Shown: positions 8,222 to 17,695, numbered from the stretch's first letter. The stretch: DNA of 59,899 nucleotides from Sphingomonas sp. (GCF_026460985.1 NZ_JAPKNM010000112.1:1-59899), one strand, 5' to 3'. Notes: generated by a model not told the origin, from the letters alone. Translations and numbers: made by a program.

Positions 8222-9169
8222 CTAAGACGCCCATTCGGCGCGAAGCTGGTCCTCGCTGCCGTTGAAATGGTTGTAGTCGATCGACCCGGCGACATTGCCG
8301 GGGATGCCGGGCACGGTCGATGCCTTCTCGGCATATTGCCACAGCCAATAGCTCGGCCAGCTCTTCTGGACCTTGGCGGTCGGGTTGTATTCGGCGAGCC
8401 ACAGCCGGTGCGCCCCGAAGAAGGGATCGACGCTGTTGCCGAGCTTCTCCTTGATCAGATGCCCGCTGTAGAGCACTGCGCGGCGCCCCAGTTTCTCGTG
8501 GATCCGCTCGAGGAATTCGCGCGCCTGGTCGAAGCTCATCTGGAACTTGGCGTCGAGCTCGTAATCGAGCGCGACCAGCGTGTTCTCGCCCGGCTGCGCC
8601 TTCATGAGGAAATTGTCGACCTGCGCCGCGACCGGCGCACTGGTCCCCCAATGATAGGCGCCCCAGAGCAGACCCGCGGCCTCGGCGTCGCGGCGGCGGT
8701 CGGTATAGGCCTTGTCCTTGCCCGTCTGGCCGGTGGTCGCCTTGTGGATGATCCCGCGCACTCCTGCGGCGCGCGCCTGCGCGAAGCTGTCGACCGCGTT
8801 GCCGTGATAGATGTCGATCACCACCGGGATACGCGGCGCCTCCGCCGAAGTGGCGATCGGGGTGCGCGGCGCGGCGGGGGCGACGGGAACGGGAGTGGGC
8901 GTCGGGAGCGGCGTGGGCGCCGGCGTCGTCCCTGTCGGCGTCAGCGGGCCGCAGCCGCCCGCCCAGACGAAGGCATTCTCGTCGGTCTTGTACCAGAGCG
9001 GATTGCCGTCGACCGATAGCCCCGCGACGATCGCATGGACGTTGAGCGTGGTGCCCGCGAGCACCTTCCGGAGCACCGGCGCGTCGGTGGTTGCCGCGCC
9101 CTGGCGCAGGTTGACCTTCGAGGTGGTGACGACCTGGCCCGAGATCAGGATTTGCGGATGCTGCGGCAT
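8222..9169 (-). CDS. SH3-domain glycoside hydrolase family 25 lysozyme
   Basis: A 315-residue probable muramidase. An N-terminal SH3-like cell-wall binding domain (about 1-75, with SKVNLRQGA and WYKTDENAFVW) is followed by a Pro/Thr-rich linker (about 77-112) and a GH25 barrel. The barrel shows VVIDIYHGN with the first catalytic aspartate, LLWGAYHWG, ALDYELDAK with the Asp-x-Glu pair, and YWLWQYAE near the end. No signal peptide is visible, which is unusual for a peptidoglycan hydrolase. The gene starts 3 nt after the stop of a small membrane protein gene, so the two look like a lysis-type pair. Confidence 0.85.
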   Translation of the reverse strand: MPQHPQILISGQVVTTSKVNLRQGAATTDAPVLRKVLAGTTLNVHAIVAGLSVDGNPLWYKTDENAFVWAGGCGPLTPTGTTPAPTPLPTPTPVPVAPAAPRTPIATSAEAPRIPVVIDIYHGNAVDSFAQARAAGVRGIIHKATTGQTGKDKAYTDRRRDAEAAGLLWGAYHWGTSAPVAAQVDNFLMKAQPGENTLVALDYELDAKFQMSFDQAREFLERIHEKLGRRAVLYSGHLIKEKLGNSVDPFFGAHRLWLAEYNPTAKVQKSWPSYWLWQYAEKASTVPGIPGNVAGSIDYNHFNGSEDQLRAEWAS

Positions 9170-9172
9170 GGC

Positions 9173-9649
9173 TCAGCCCACCGCGTCGTCGTCGGAGGCG
9201 GCGTTTGCGACGGGCGTCGGTGTCGGTGTCGTCGCAGGCGCCGCGTTCGGATCGGGCGGCGCGGCTGCACTGGCGGCCGTGTTCACTCCGATCGCTTCCT
9301 GCCCGACCGGCGTCCCCGGCGACGCGTTCACCCGGCTCATGAAGCCTTCGATGAAGTCCGCGCCCGAATAGCCCGCGCCGAGCAATGCGACGATCTGCGC
9401 CGAGGCGATCGCGTTGATATTGTCGATCAGACTCACGCTCGCCAGCGAGCCCGCGATAGCCCCGATCACCAGCGATGTGACCATCCGGCTCGGGTCGATC
9501 GCCTCCGAGACCGACGTGTTGGTGTTGCTGACCGCGTCGTTGACCTTCTTGAGGCCGACGATGGCGCGAATAGCCTGGCCCAGCGCGCCCATCATCGCGC
9601 CCAGCCCAAGAAGCTGCATCCAAGTCGTTGCGTCGAGTGTCGTATGCAC
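9173..9649 (-). CDS. Small membrane protein upstream of GH25 lysozyme, holin-like
   Basis: A 158-residue protein of no recognised family. It has a hydrophobic N-terminus (WMQLLGLGAMMGALGQAI), a second hydrophobic segment (VTSLVIGAIAGSLASVSLI), a third weaker one (IASAQIVALLGAGYSG), then a Pro/Thr/Ala-rich acidic tail. The GTG start at 9649 has GGGGAG upstream. Because it directly precedes a lysozyme gene lacking a signal peptide, a holin-like export role is my inference, without homology support. A TGCAAG-N7-CTTGCA palindrome at 9715-9733 lies in the upstream region. Confidence 0.7.
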   Translation of the reverse strand: MHTTLDATTWMQLLGLGAMMGALGQAIRAIVGLKKVNDAVSNTNTSVSEAIDPSRMVTSLVIGAIAGSLASVSLIDNINAIASAQIVALLGAGYSGADFIEGFMSRVNASPGTPVGQEAIGVNTAASAAAPPDPNAAPATTPTPTPVANAASDDDAVG

Positions 9650-9775
9650 AGTTCAGCTCCCCTGTCGCCGACTGCCGAGTCTCTATTTGGGAGGATTGCA
9701 TAGCTGCGCGGGAATGCAAGCTTTGTTCTTGCAATCGCCCAATCGCGCGGAAGTAGTGCGTTCCCTGCTCGATGG

Positions 9776-9814
9776 GCAAAAGAAAAGGGCCGCGCGGCAA
9801 TGCCGCACGGCCCT
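9776..9814 (-). terminator. Rho-independent terminator of the outer-membrane protein gene
   Basis: Read on the minus strand, the AGGGCCG...CGGCCCT hairpin (9786-9814) with GCGGCA/TGCCGC inner pairing is followed by TTTTCTTTT. It lies 20 bp past the stop at 9835. Confidence 0.85.
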
Positions 9815-9834
9815 CCGGACGTCTTACGCCTGGA

Positions 9835-10347
9835 TCAGAAGCGGTAGCCGATGCCCGCGATCACCTGGTCGCGGTTCAGGTCGATTTCCTCGTAGCGCGA
9901 GTAGCGATACTCGATCTTGCCGTAGAACTTGCCGAAGTTGCGCTCGACGCCCGCGCCGAGGCGGTAGCCGTCGTAATTCTCGCCGGTGCCGGCGAAGCTG
10001 ACGCGGGCGTTGGTGTAGCCGCCCTTGCCGTAGACGAGGATCGAGCCGGGGGCGACGACGCCCAGGCGCGCGCCGGCATAGAGGTCACGACCGGCGCTGA
10101 CGCCCGTCTCCTCGGTGGTCGCGCCGGTGATCTCGGCGTCCGCACCGATCACCACCTTGCCCAGCTGCTTGTCGTAGCCGATCGCGCCGCCATAAGCGAA
10201 GCCCGACTCACCGTCGCCGAGGCCGCCGACATGGTCCCAGCCGGCCACGACTTCGGCGCGCGGGCCGGTGAAGCTGCCATCCTGAGCGAAAGCGGGGGTG
10301 GCCGTCGCCGCCACCAGGGCGAGCGCCGTCGTTGCGAGAATACGCAT
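9835..10347 (-). CDS. Outer-membrane beta-barrel protein
   Basis: A 170-residue porin-like small barrel of the OmpA/opacity-protein type. The signal peptide (MRILATTALALVAATATPAFA) is followed by alternating amphipathic strands rich in Gly/Tyr, and the chain ends in GIGYRF with the C-terminal phenylalanine used for outer-membrane insertion. The function within the barrel superfamily is unknown. It has its own terminator and a 226-bp region shared with divergent scoA. Confidence 0.85.
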   Translation of the reverse strand: MRILATTALALVAATATPAFAQDGSFTGPRAEVVAGWDHVGGLGDGESGFAYGGAIGYDKQLGKVVIGADAEITGATTEETGVSAGRDLYAGARLGVVAPGSILVYGKGGYTNARVSFAGTGENYDGYRLGAGVERNFGKFYGKIEYRYSRYEEIDLNRDQVIAGIGYRF

Positions 10348-10573
10348 TTTTGTTCCTATCTTTGGACTTGGTACTTCAGGTTCGGATGGCCATCCGAGCG
10401 CTCAAATAGGCGTCCATTTCGCAGGTGCAATATGGCAATTTGATTACAATCCGAGTGTGACTCTTTTGCCACGGCGCCAGATTCGAACAAAAGTTGAAAG
10501 CCGGTTCAGGTTCGCTTGACCGGTCGCCGCGCGCGGGATTATCGCCACGGCGAGCCAGGAGAGAATCGCGCTT

Positions 10574-11281
10574 ATGAAGAAGCTCTACCCCGACGCCCAG
10601 GCAGCGCTGGAAGGGCTGCTGTTCGACGGCATGACCCTGTGTGCCGGCGGTTTCGGCCTGTGCGGCATTCCCGAGCGGCTGATCGACGCGCTCCAGGCAT
10701 CGGGAGTCAAGGACCTCACCATCGCCTCGAACAATGCCGGCATCGACAATGAGGGGCTCGGCAAGCTGCTCCGCTCGCGCCAGGTGAAGAAGATGATCTC
10801 CTCCTACGTCGGCGAGAACAAGGAGTTCGAGCGGCAATATCTGAGCGGCGAGCTCGAGGTCGAATTCTGCCCCCAGGGCACCCTCGCCGAGCGCTGCCGC
10901 GCGGGCGGGGCGGGGATCCCGGGCTTCTACACGAAGACCGGCGTCGGCACCCAGGTCGCCGAGGGCAAGGAAGTGAAGGTCTTCGACGGCGAGGAATATA
11001 TCCTCGAGCGCGGCATCCGCGCCGACCTTTCGATCATCAAGGGCTGGAAGGCCGACGAGAGCGGCAACCTCATCTTCCGCAAGACCGCGCGCAACTTCAA
11101 CCAGCCGATGGCGACCGCGGGGCGGATCTGCGTCGCCGAGGTCGAGGAAGTGGTGCCGGTCGGCAGCCTCGATCCCGATGCGATCCACCTGCCGGGCATC
11201 TATGTGAAGCGGCTGATCCTGGGCGCCCCCTACGACAAGAAGATCGAGTTCCGCACCGTACGCACCCGCGAGGCTGCGTGA
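10574..11281 (+). CDS. scoA: 3-oxoacid CoA-transferase subunit A
   Basis: A 235-residue alpha subunit of succinyl-CoA:3-ketoacid CoA-transferase, which activates acetoacetate or similar 3-oxoacids with CoA from succinyl-CoA. Family blocks are [15 protein letters not shown] near the start, [37 protein letters not shown] and a C-terminal [10 protein letters not shown]. The ATG at 10574 follows an AGGAGAG site. The active-site glutamate is on ScoB, which here is separated from scoA by a phosphatase gene. Confidence 0.95.
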   Translation: MKKLYPDAQAALEGLLFDGMTLCAGGFGLCGIPERLIDALQASGVKDLTIASNNAGIDNEGLGKLLRSRQVKKMISSYVGENKEFERQYLSGELEVEFCPQGTLAERCRAGGAGIPGFYTKTGVGTQVAEGKEVKVFDGEEYILERGIRADLSIIKGWKADESGNLIFRKTARNFNQPMATAGRICVAEVEEVVPVGSLDPDAIHLPGIYVKRLILGAPYDKKIEFRTVRTREAA

Positions 11282-12357
11282 CAGCGATGCGGCTTCCGGC
11301 CGGGCTGGCGCTCGCCGCCGCGACGGCGACCTTGCTCTCGGGCTGCGTCGCCGCGGTGGTCGCGGCGCCGCTCGCCGCTGGCGCCGGCGTGTACAAGGCG
11401 GGCACGCAGGACCGGCCGTCGAAGCGCAAGCGCGCCGCGCAGCAGCAGCAGCAGGCACCGCGTCCCGGCGAGGTGTACACCGCGCCCGACGGCAGCAAGG
11501 TCCAGGTCACGACCCTGACCGCGCTCCCTCCGCCGAGCGGCGCGCCGGCCGCTTCCATTCCGACCGCGGGCAATGCCCCGCCGGGCATGCAATTCCTCTA
11601 CGGCTCGGGCGAGGCGGCGGCGCTGAGCTTCCAGGCCTACCAGGCCCTGTGGAACTATCTGCGGGTCGAGATCGGCTATCGGCGCGACAAGAGCCAGGTC
11701 CGCTCGGTGGCGCTCGCGTCCGGCTCGACGCTCGACAATCCGCGCTTCGAATTGTGCGGCAAGCGCCCGCTCGCCGTGGTGCTCGACATCGACGAGACCG
11801 CCTTGCTCAACCTCGGTTACGAGCGCGACGAGGCGGCGCGCGGCGGCGGCTATGACGCGGCGCGCTGGGGGCGCTGGGAGCAGACCGGCGCGGACAAGGT
11901 CGCGGCGGTGCCCGGCGCGGCAGAGGCGCTCGCCGCCGCACGGCGCGAGGGCTTCACCGTGATCTTCAACTCGAACCGCTCGGTCGCCTCCGCTGCCCAG
12001 ACCCAGGCGGCGCTCGAGCATGCCGGCCTCGGCCCCGCGGACCTGTTCGACACCTTGTGGCTGCGCGGAGAGGGTGAGCCGAGCGGCAAGGACGCGCGCC
12101 GTGCCAAGATCGCCCAGCGTTATTGCATCGTCGCGATGGCCGGCGACCAGCTCGGCGACTTCAGCGACCTGTTCAACGCGCCGGACAAGTCGGTGGCGGC
12201 GCGGCGCAACAGCGTCGGCGGCACCCTGCTCGCGCCGCTCTGGGGCGCCGGCTGGTTCATGCTGCCCAACCCGGTCTACGGCACCGGGCTGAAGGGTGGA
12301 GTCGACGACATATTCCCGCCCGAAAGCCGCTGGGTGGACCCGCAGGAGACGAAGTAA
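11278..12357 (+). CDS. HAD-type acid phosphatase lipoprotein, e(P4)-like
   Basis: A 359-residue predicted lipoprotein of the class B/C HAD acid phosphatase family (5'-nucleotidase, lipoprotein e(P4) type). The N-terminus ends in the lipobox LLSGC (about residues 19-23). [12 protein letters not shown] carries the DxD nucleophile pair, VIFNSNR is motif II, and [12 protein letters not shown] is motif IV with the metal-binding aspartates. The family acts in the periplasm or outer membrane on phosphomonoesters. Start: a GTG at 11278 overlapping the scoA stop, or an ATG at 11287. It is spliced between scoA and scoB and its stop abuts the scoB ATG, so all three are one transcript. Confidence 0.87.
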   Translation: MTAMRLPAGLALAAATATLLSGCVAAVVAAPLAAGAGVYKAGTQDRPSKRKRAAQQQQQAPRPGEVYTAPDGSKVQVTTLTALPPPSGAPAASIPTAGNAPPGMQFLYGSGEAAALSFQAYQALWNYLRVEIGYRRDKSQVRSVALASGSTLDNPRFELCGKRPLAVVLDIDETALLNLGYERDEAARGGGYDAARWGRWEQTGADKVAAVPGAAEALAAARREGFTVIFNSNRSVASAAQTQAALEHAGLGPADLFDTLWLRGEGEPSGKDARRAKIAQRYCIVAMAGDQLGDFSDLFNAPDKSVAARRNSVGGTLLAPLWGAGWFMLPNPVYGTGLKGGVDDIFPPESRWVDPQETK

Positions 12358-13017
12358 ATGCCCTGGACCCGTGACGAAATGGCCGCGCGTGCGGCGAAGG
12401 AGCTGAAGGACGGCTTCTACGTCAATCTCGGCATCGGCATCCCCACGCTCGTCGCCAACCATATTCCCGACGGCGTCGAGGTCACGCTCCAGTCGGAGAA
12501 CGGCATGCTCGGCATCGGGCCGTTCCCTTTTGAGGGCGAGGAGGATCCGGACCTGATCAATGCGGGCAAGCAGACGATCTCGGAGCTGCCCAGCTCGGTC
12601 TATTTCTCGTCGTCGGACAGCTTCGCGATGATCCGCGGCGGGCATATCGACCTGACCGTGCTCGGCGCGATGGAGGTCAGCGAGAAGGGCGACATCGCCA
12701 ACTGGATGATCCCGGGCAAGATGATCAAGGGCATGGGCGGCGCGATGGACCTCGTCGCGGGCGTCAAGAAGATCATCGTGGTGATGGAGCACAACTCCAA
12801 GGCCGGCGACCCCAAGTTCATCCCCGAATGCACGCTGCCGCTCACCGGCAAGAACGTGGTCGACATGATCATCACCGATCTCGCGGTGTTCCAGCGCGCC
12901 GATCACGACAGTCCGTTCCGGCTGATCGAGCTCGCGCCGGGCGTGAGCGAAGCGGAAGTCGCGGCGAAGACGACGGCGGCATATACGGCGGCATATGATG
13001 CGGCGCTGACGGTATGA
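12358..13017 (+). CDS. scoB: 3-oxoacid CoA-transferase subunit B
   Basis: A 219-residue beta subunit of the CoA-transferase. It carries the catalytic glutamate in [14 protein letters not shown]; other blocks are [31 protein letters not shown] and [19 protein letters not shown]. The ATG directly follows the phosphatase stop codon with no gap, indicating translational coupling to it rather than to scoA. Confidence 0.95.
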   Translation: MPWTRDEMAARAAKELKDGFYVNLGIGIPTLVANHIPDGVEVTLQSENGMLGIGPFPFEGEEDPDLINAGKQTISELPSSVYFSSSDSFAMIRGGHIDLTVLGAMEVSEKGDIANWMIPGKMIKGMGGAMDLVAGVKKIIVVMEHNSKAGDPKFIPECTLPLTGKNVVDMIITDLAVFQRADHDSPFRLIELAPGVSEAEVAAKTTAAYTAAYDAALTV

Positions 13018-13128
13018 AAGAGGCGCGCGGTCGCCAATTCGCCGGGCCGCCTCCGCAAGGAATGCGGATCGCGTGAAACTCCGGTCGGCCGCAAAGCCGT
13101 TGAACCAAAGGCTTTGTCGGAGGCACCA

Positions 13129-13215
13129 ATGTTTGTGACGAAGCTGACAACTCCCTACGCGCTCGATCGGCCCGCGTTGACGCTGTCCTGGACGAAGCGT
13201 AGCCTCGGCAAATGA
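13129..13215 (+). CDS. Possible 28-residue leader peptide of the ferritin-like gene
   Basis: A short frame beginning MFVTKLTTPY with a strong GGAGG site 6 nt upstream. Its TGA overlaps the ATG of the next gene, the pattern of translational coupling. The downstream gene has no better ribosome site of its own. A GAAAC...CGTT pair at about 13070-13097 vaguely resembles a stress promoter, but the spacing is 18 nt. No family is recognised; conservation is unknown. Confidence 0.5.
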   Translation: MFVTKLTTPYALDRPALTLSWTKRSLGK

Positions 13216-13895
13216 TGGGCTGGTTCCGCCGCCGCTATCTCGACCTTCTGGGCTCGATCTACATCTACAACGAGCATCGCGGCTACACGAGCATCGACCG
13301 GGTGCTCGAAGCGGTGCGCGCGCGCGCGCCGGACGACCATGCGCTGATCGCCGCGATCGAGAAGCACCGCGGCGACGAGCGCAAGCATTACCTCATGTTC
13401 AAGCGCTGGTTCGAGCTGCAGGGCAAGATGCCGCTCCGGGTCGATCGCACCTGCGGCCATATCGACCGCTTCGTCGAGATCATGTTCCGCCGCACGATCG
13501 ACGATCTCGACACCCAGGCGATCATCGCCAGCGACGACCAGTTCGAGAAACTGTGCCGAGTGATCTCGCTCACCGAGCAGCGCGGCTACCGCCAGGTCGA
13601 CATCCTGCTGCGCCATCCGCTGGTGACCGGGGACAAGGTGCTGATGAAGATCTTCCGGATCATCGAGAAGGACGAGCCGAGCCACTGGGCGCCCTATGAC
13701 GGCTGGCTCCGTGCCAACGGCAAGCGCGAGCCGAAATGGTGGGAGCGCGCGATCGACAGCTTCATCCATTCGGAGCTGCTGTTCCTCAAGCTTCCGGTGC
13801 TGTTCCTCAATCCGTTCGTGAAGCGCCGGACCGACTGGGCCGATGCGCTCGATCCGGCGCAACGGCTGGCGACGCCGCTGCCGGTGGGGTTGTAG
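13212..13895 (+). CDS. Ferritin-like domain protein
   Basis: A 227-residue mostly helical protein. Pairs of Glu/His motifs (IEKHRGDERKHYLMFKRW and RIIEKDEPSHWAPY) suggest a diiron ferritin-like four-helix bundle; a hydrophobic segment near the C-terminus (LLFLKLPVLFLNPFV) may associate with the membrane. The substrate is unknown. Translation probably depends on the short upstream frame at 13129-13215, whose stop overlaps this start. Confidence 0.7.
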   Translation: MMGWFRRRYLDLLGSIYIYNEHRGYTSIDRVLEAVRARAPDDHALIAAIEKHRGDERKHYLMFKRWFELQGKMPLRVDRTCGHIDRFVEIMFRRTIDDLDTQAIIASDDQFEKLCRVISLTEQRGYRQVDILLRHPLVTGDKVLMKIFRIIEKDEPSHWAPYDGWLRANGKREPKWWERAIDSFIHSELLFLKLPVLFLNPFVKRRTDWADALDPAQRLATPLPVGL

Positions 13896-13920
13896 GGAAT
13901 ATTCGAAGGGGTGAAATCTC

Positions 13921-14012
13921 CCGTTCGTGCTGAGCTTGTCGAAGCACCGTCCTTCCCTTTCCGTTCGCGAGGCAGAAGAAGAACGGCCCTTCGACAAGCT
14001 CAGGGCGAACGG
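13921..14012. repeat. Inverted repeat with TTCGACAAGCTC core
   Basis: The left arm starts CCGTTCGTGCTGAGCTTGTC and the right arm ends AGGGCGAACGG, about 22 of 24 positions complementary. It lies between the ferritin-like gene and the epimerase gene. I recall this core as a widespread REP-like sequence in sphingomonads and relatives. Confidence 0.75.
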
Positions 14013-14084
14013 AGTTGGTGGACCTAACCAGCCTAGACAGGACCGCCTATTTCGCGACGCCATGTCCTCGGCTATCGCGTCGTC

Positions 14085-15047
14085 ATGCGCATCCTCCTCA
14101 CAGGCTCGTCCGGCTGGCTCGGCCGCTTCCTCGCGCCGATGCTGCGCGCCCGCGGCGATGTGGTGACCGGGCTCGACGTCGCGCCGGGGCCCGACACGCA
14201 GGTGATCGGCTCGGTCGCGGATCGCGCGCTGGTCGATCGCGTCTTCGCCGAGCACGGGATCGAGGCGGTGATCCATGCCGGCGCGCTGCACAAGCCCGAC
14301 ATCGTTCGCTATCCGGCCCAGGCGTTCGTCGACGTCAACGTCACCGGCACGCTCAACCTGCTCGAGGCCGCCGTCGCGGCGGGGCATGAGCGCTTCGTCT
14401 TCACCTCGACCACCTCGCTGATGATCAGCCAGGCGATCCGCGCCGAGCTCGCCGACCATGCGGTGTGGCTCGACGAGGCCAGCGGCCCGCTCGAGCCGCG
14501 CAACATCTACGGCGTCACCAAGCTCGCCGCCGAGCAGCTCTGCCGGCTCGCGCATCTGGAAAACGGCCTCAACTGCGTCGTGCTGCGCACCAGCCGCTTC
14601 TTCCCCGAGGAGGATGACACCCACCGCGCGCTTTCGGGCGAGAACATGAAGGCCAACGAGCTGCTCCATCGCCGCCTGACGGTCGAGGACGCCGCCCGCG
14701 CGCACATCGCCGCACTGGATCGCGCGCCCGGGATCGGCTTCGGTAGCTTCATCCTATCGGCACCGACACCGTTCGATCGCGGCGAATGCGACGAACTCAA
14801 ACGCGATGCGCCGGCAGTAATCGCGCGCTATTTCCCCGATGCACCTGCGTTATATGCCAGCAAAGGCTGGGAACTGCCCAAGTCGATCGGCCGGGTCTAT
14901 GACGCCATGCTTGCCGGGAAACTGCTCGGCTTTCGCTGCGAAGCCGATTTCGGCAGCGTGCTAGAATCCCTGCGGAAGAATACGCCGCTGCCGTTCGCGC
15001 ACGATCCGAATTACGTTTCGCCGAAAGAGACGGCGGGCGTGGGATAA
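14085..15047 (+). CDS. NAD-dependent epimerase/dehydratase
   Basis: A 320-residue extended short-chain dehydrogenase. The N-terminal nucleotide motif is TGSSGWLGRFL, with VTGLDV following; the active site YGVTK (Tyr-x3-Lys) lies near 144-148 after an FTSTTS segment holding the catalytic serine/threonine. Such proteins act on nucleotide sugars or similar alcohols; the actual substrate is not predictable. It stands alone after a palindromic repeat. Confidence 0.85.
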   Translation: MRILLTGSSGWLGRFLAPMLRARGDVVTGLDVAPGPDTQVIGSVADRALVDRVFAEHGIEAVIHAGALHKPDIVRYPAQAFVDVNVTGTLNLLEAAVAAGHERFVFTSTTSLMISQAIRAELADHAVWLDEASGPLEPRNIYGVTKLAAEQLCRLAHLENGLNCVVLRTSRFFPEEDDTHRALSGENMKANELLHRRLTVEDAARAHIAALDRAPGIGFGSFILSAPTPFDRGECDELKRDAPAVIARYFPDAPALYASKGWELPKSIGRVYDAMLAGKLLGFRCEADFGSVLESLRKNTPLPFAHDPNYVSPKETAGVG

Positions 15048-15105
15048 AGGGTCCTCCGCACCTTGTGTTTGATGCGTTGACACAAGAGCTTCGGGGGAAT
15101 TCTAC

Positions 15106-15945
15106 ATGCGCTGGATCGTTCGCGGGCTGCTGGCCCTGGTTGCTGTCCTGTTGCTTGCATTGGTGGTGGTCTATGCCGGATCCGAATGGGTGATCCGCAA
15201 AGGCCATGCCGTGCCGCTGACCGAGATGGCGATCCCCAGGGACGCCGCGTCGATCGCCGAGGGCGCGCGCGTCGCCCGCATCGCCAGCTGCCGCGACTGT
15301 CACGGCGCGAACGGCGAGGGCAAGGTACTGTTCGAAGACCCGATGCTCGGCCGCATCGCCTCGCCGCCGCTTGCCAGGGCTGCCGCAACGATGTCCGACG
15401 CCGAGCTCGTCCGCGCGATCCGCCACGGGGTCAAGAAGGACGGATCGTCGCTGTTCATCATGCCGACCCACGCGCTCGGCCACCTCTCGGATCAGGATGT
15501 CGGCCGCGTCGTCGCATGGATCCGCACGCTCAAGGCCGGCCCCAAGGATTCGCAGGCGGCCATGTCCTACGGGCCCGTGGGCCGCGCATTGATCCTCGCG
15601 GGCAAGCTTCCGGCGATGGCCAACTCGGCCAAGCTGGCGCAGCCCGGGCGTCCCGCGGACATGGGGCGCTATGTCGTCGATATTGCCTGTACTGCCTGCC
15701 ACAAGCTGCATCAGCAGGGCTTTATGGAGGATGGCGCGACCAAGGTCCCGGCCCTCGCGCCGATGGTCGCCGCCTATGACCCGGCGAAGCTCAAGAAGCT
15801 GCTGCGCACCGGCGTGGGCACCAAGCCCGACCATGGGATCATGAGCGTGGTCGCGCGCGAGAGCTTCTCCGTGCTGACCGATCCGGAGATCGACGCGATC
15901 CAGGCGTATCTGAAGGGCGAGGCCGCGAAGGCGCCGGCGCAGTAG
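15106..15945 (+). CDS. Membrane-anchored diheme cytochrome c
   Basis: A 279-residue periplasmic electron carrier anchored by one N-terminal helix (about residues 5-25). Two class I heme sites are visible, CRDCH at 62-66 and CTACH at 195-199, so this is a tandem two-domain protein; candidate axial methionines lie in IMPTHALG and HGIMSVV. GGGGAA precedes the ATG. There is no oxidase or dehydrogenase neighbour, so the partner is unknown; soluble alcohol or sugar dehydrogenases often use such cytochromes. Confidence 0.88.
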   Translation: MRWIVRGLLALVAVLLLALVVVYAGSEWVIRKGHAVPLTEMAIPRDAASIAEGARVARIASCRDCHGANGEGKVLFEDPMLGRIASPPLARAAATMSDAELVRAIRHGVKKDGSSLFIMPTHALGHLSDQDVGRVVAWIRTLKAGPKDSQAAMSYGPVGRALILAGKLPAMANSAKLAQPGRPADMGRYVVDIACTACHKLHQQGFMEDGATKVPALAPMVAAYDPAKLKKLLRTGVGTKPDHGIMSVVARESFSVLTDPEIDAIQAYLKGEAAKAPAQ

Positions 15946-15947
15946 AC

Positions 15948-16022
15948 GTCATCCCGGCGAACGCCGGGATCTCAGGCCGCGAATGGCTCGTTGCACGAGG
16001 TCCCGGCTTTCGCCGGGATGAC
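15948..16022. repeat. GTCATCCCGG-type palindromic repeat
   Basis: GTCATCCCGGCGAACGCCGG at the left and CGGCTTTCGCCGGGATGAC at the right, about 75 bp, between the cytochrome c gene and leuC. The two ends are complementary and each also forms its own small hairpin. Confidence 0.8.
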
Positions 16023-16092
16023 GAAGGGGAACTTGGTATCGCAAAATTGCGTAGCGGGTTGCCCCGGCGCATGATTTGACTAGATCGCCTGC

Positions 16093-17535
16093 ATGGCCAG
16101 CAAACCTCTCACGCTGTACGAGAAGATCTGGGCGGACCATGTCGTGGAACGCCGCGACGACGGCACCTGCCTGATCTATATCGATCGGCACCTCGTCCAC
16201 GAAGTCACCAGCCCGCAGGCGTTCGCCGGGCTTCGCGCCGCCGGGCGTCCGGTGCGCCGGCCCGATCTTACGCTCGCGGTGCCCGATCACAACCTGCCGA
16301 CCACCGCGCGCATCGATGCCGAGGGGCATGCGCTGCCGATCGCCGATCCCGCCAGCGCGGGCCAGCTCGCCGCCTTGCGCTCGAACGTCGCCGAGTTCGG
16401 CGTGCCCTATATCGACGCGCTCGATGCGCGGCAGGGGATCGTCCATGTCGTCGGCCCCGAGCAGGGCTTCACGCTGCCCGGCACCACGCTCGTCTGCGGC
16501 GACAGCCACACTTCGGCGCACGGCGCGCTGGGCGCGCTGGCCTTCGGCATCGGCACCAGCGAGGTCGAGCATGTCCTCGCTACCCAGACGCTGCTGCTCC
16601 AGCAGATGAAGACGCTCGAGATCCGCGTCGACGGCAGCCTCGGTTTCGGCGTCAGCCCCAAGGACGTCGTCCTCGCGATCATCGGCAAGATCGGCGCGGC
16701 GGGCGGCACGGGATATGTCATCGAGTTCACCGGCGAGGTGATCCGCGCGATGTCGGTCGAGGGGCGGCTGACCGTCTCGAACATGTCGATCGAGGGCGGT
16801 GCGCGCTCGGGGCTGATCGCGCCCGATCAGACGACGTTCGACTATATCAAGGGCCGCCCGCTGGCTCCGGGCGGCGAGGCCTGGGACAAGGCCGTCGCCT
16901 ATTGGCGCACGCTGCCGACCGATGCCGGCGCGCGCTACGACAAGACAGTGATCCTGCGGGCCAGCGACATCGCCCCGTCGCTCACCTGGGGCACCAGCCC
17001 CGAGGACGTCGTCCCGATTACCGGCGCGATCCCCGATCCGGAGAGCTTCGCCGACCCCTCGAAGCGCGTCGCGGCCCAAAAGTCGCTCGACTATATGGGT
17101 CTGACGGCGGGCACCGCGATGCAGGACATCCCTGTCGAGCATGTCTTCATCGGCAGTTGCACCAACAGCCGCATCGAGGATCTGCGCGCCGCCGCCGCGG
17201 TGGTGAAGGGGCGGCATGTCGCCGACCGCATTCGCCAGGCTTTGGTCGTTCCCGGCTCGGGGCTGGTCAAGCTGCAGGCCGAGGCCGAGGGGCTCGACCG
17301 CATCTTCACCGAGGCCGGCTTCGAATGGCGCGAGCCCGGCTGCTCGATGTGCCTGGCGATGAACCCGGACAAGGTTCCCCCCGGCGAACGTTGTGCTTCC
17401 ACCTCGAATCGAAACTTCGTAGGAAGGCAGGGTCCGGGCGCGCGAACCCATCTGCTGTCCCCCGCCATGGCGGCGGCGGCGGCAGTCACGGGGCGCCTCA
17501 CCGATGTCAGGGAGCTGATGTCGGCGGATGCGTGA
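16093..17535 (+). CDS. leuC: 3-isopropylmalate dehydratase large subunit
   Basis: A 480-residue aconitase-family enzyme that isomerises 2- to 3-isopropylmalate in leucine synthesis. The [4Fe-4S] ligands are visible in [11 protein letters not shown] and in [23 protein letters not shown] is the substrate-binding block. Length matches LeuC (not the longer aconitase). Its partner leuD lies about 1 kb downstream, after a small peptide gene and a lactonase-like gene on the same strand. Confidence 0.96.
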   Translation: MASKPLTLYEKIWADHVVERRDDGTCLIYIDRHLVHEVTSPQAFAGLRAAGRPVRRPDLTLAVPDHNLPTTARIDAEGHALPIADPASAGQLAALRSNVAEFGVPYIDALDARQGIVHVVGPEQGFTLPGTTLVCGDSHTSAHGALGALAFGIGTSEVEHVLATQTLLLQQMKTLEIRVDGSLGFGVSPKDVVLAIIGKIGAAGGTGYVIEFTGEVIRAMSVEGRLTVSNMSIEGGARSGLIAPDQTTFDYIKGRPLAPGGEAWDKAVAYWRTLPTDAGARYDKTVILRASDIAPSLTWGTSPEDVVPITGAIPDPESFADPSKRVAAQKSLDYMGLTAGTAMQDIPVEHVFIGSCTNSRIEDLRAAAAVVKGRHVADRIRQALVVPGSGLVKLQAEAEGLDRIFTEAGFEWREPGCSMCLAMNPDKVPPGERCASTSNRNFVGRQGPGARTHLLSPAMAAAAAVTGRLTDVRELMSADA

Positions 17536-17546
17536 AGGGAGCGTGT

Positions 17547-17663
17547 ATGAAGCGGGCACTGATCGTGCTGATCGTCGGAACCGTGCTGAGCGGCCTCGCC
17601 GCGGCCTATGCCTCGGCCCACAGCAAGCCATCGCCGAACGCGGAAACGCCCGGGAAAAGCTGA
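17547..17663 (+). CDS. Small exported or membrane peptide between leuC and lactonase
   Basis: A 38-residue frame starting MKRALIVLIVGTVLSGLAAA, a hydrophobic signal-like segment followed by a short polar tail. An AAGGGAG site lies 6 nt before the ATG at 17547, which argues that it is translated. It starts 12 bp after the leuC stop, and its TGA overlaps a CTG in the frame of the following lactonase gene. The function is unknown. Confidence 0.6.
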   Translation: MKRALIVLIVGTVLSGLAAAYASAHSKPSPNAETPGKS

Positions 17664-17695
17664 CCCGCGCCTTCGCTTCGGCGATCCTGGGCGCG

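Noticed and set aside
13072..13098. GAAAC...CGTT before the ferritin-like gene as an EcfG promoter
   Set aside because: The -35 is GAAAC rather than GGAAC and the spacing is 18 nt; too weak to call.
16028..16053. GGAAC-N17-CGTA upstream of leuC as an EcfG promoter
   Set aside because: The -10 lacks the final T and the gene is a biosynthetic housekeeping gene; likely chance.
17528..17695. Lactonase translated from the ATG 17528
   Set aside because: That start lies within the end of leuC and gives a long Arg-rich leader before the signal peptide; it would also override the small peptide frame, which has the better ribosome site.
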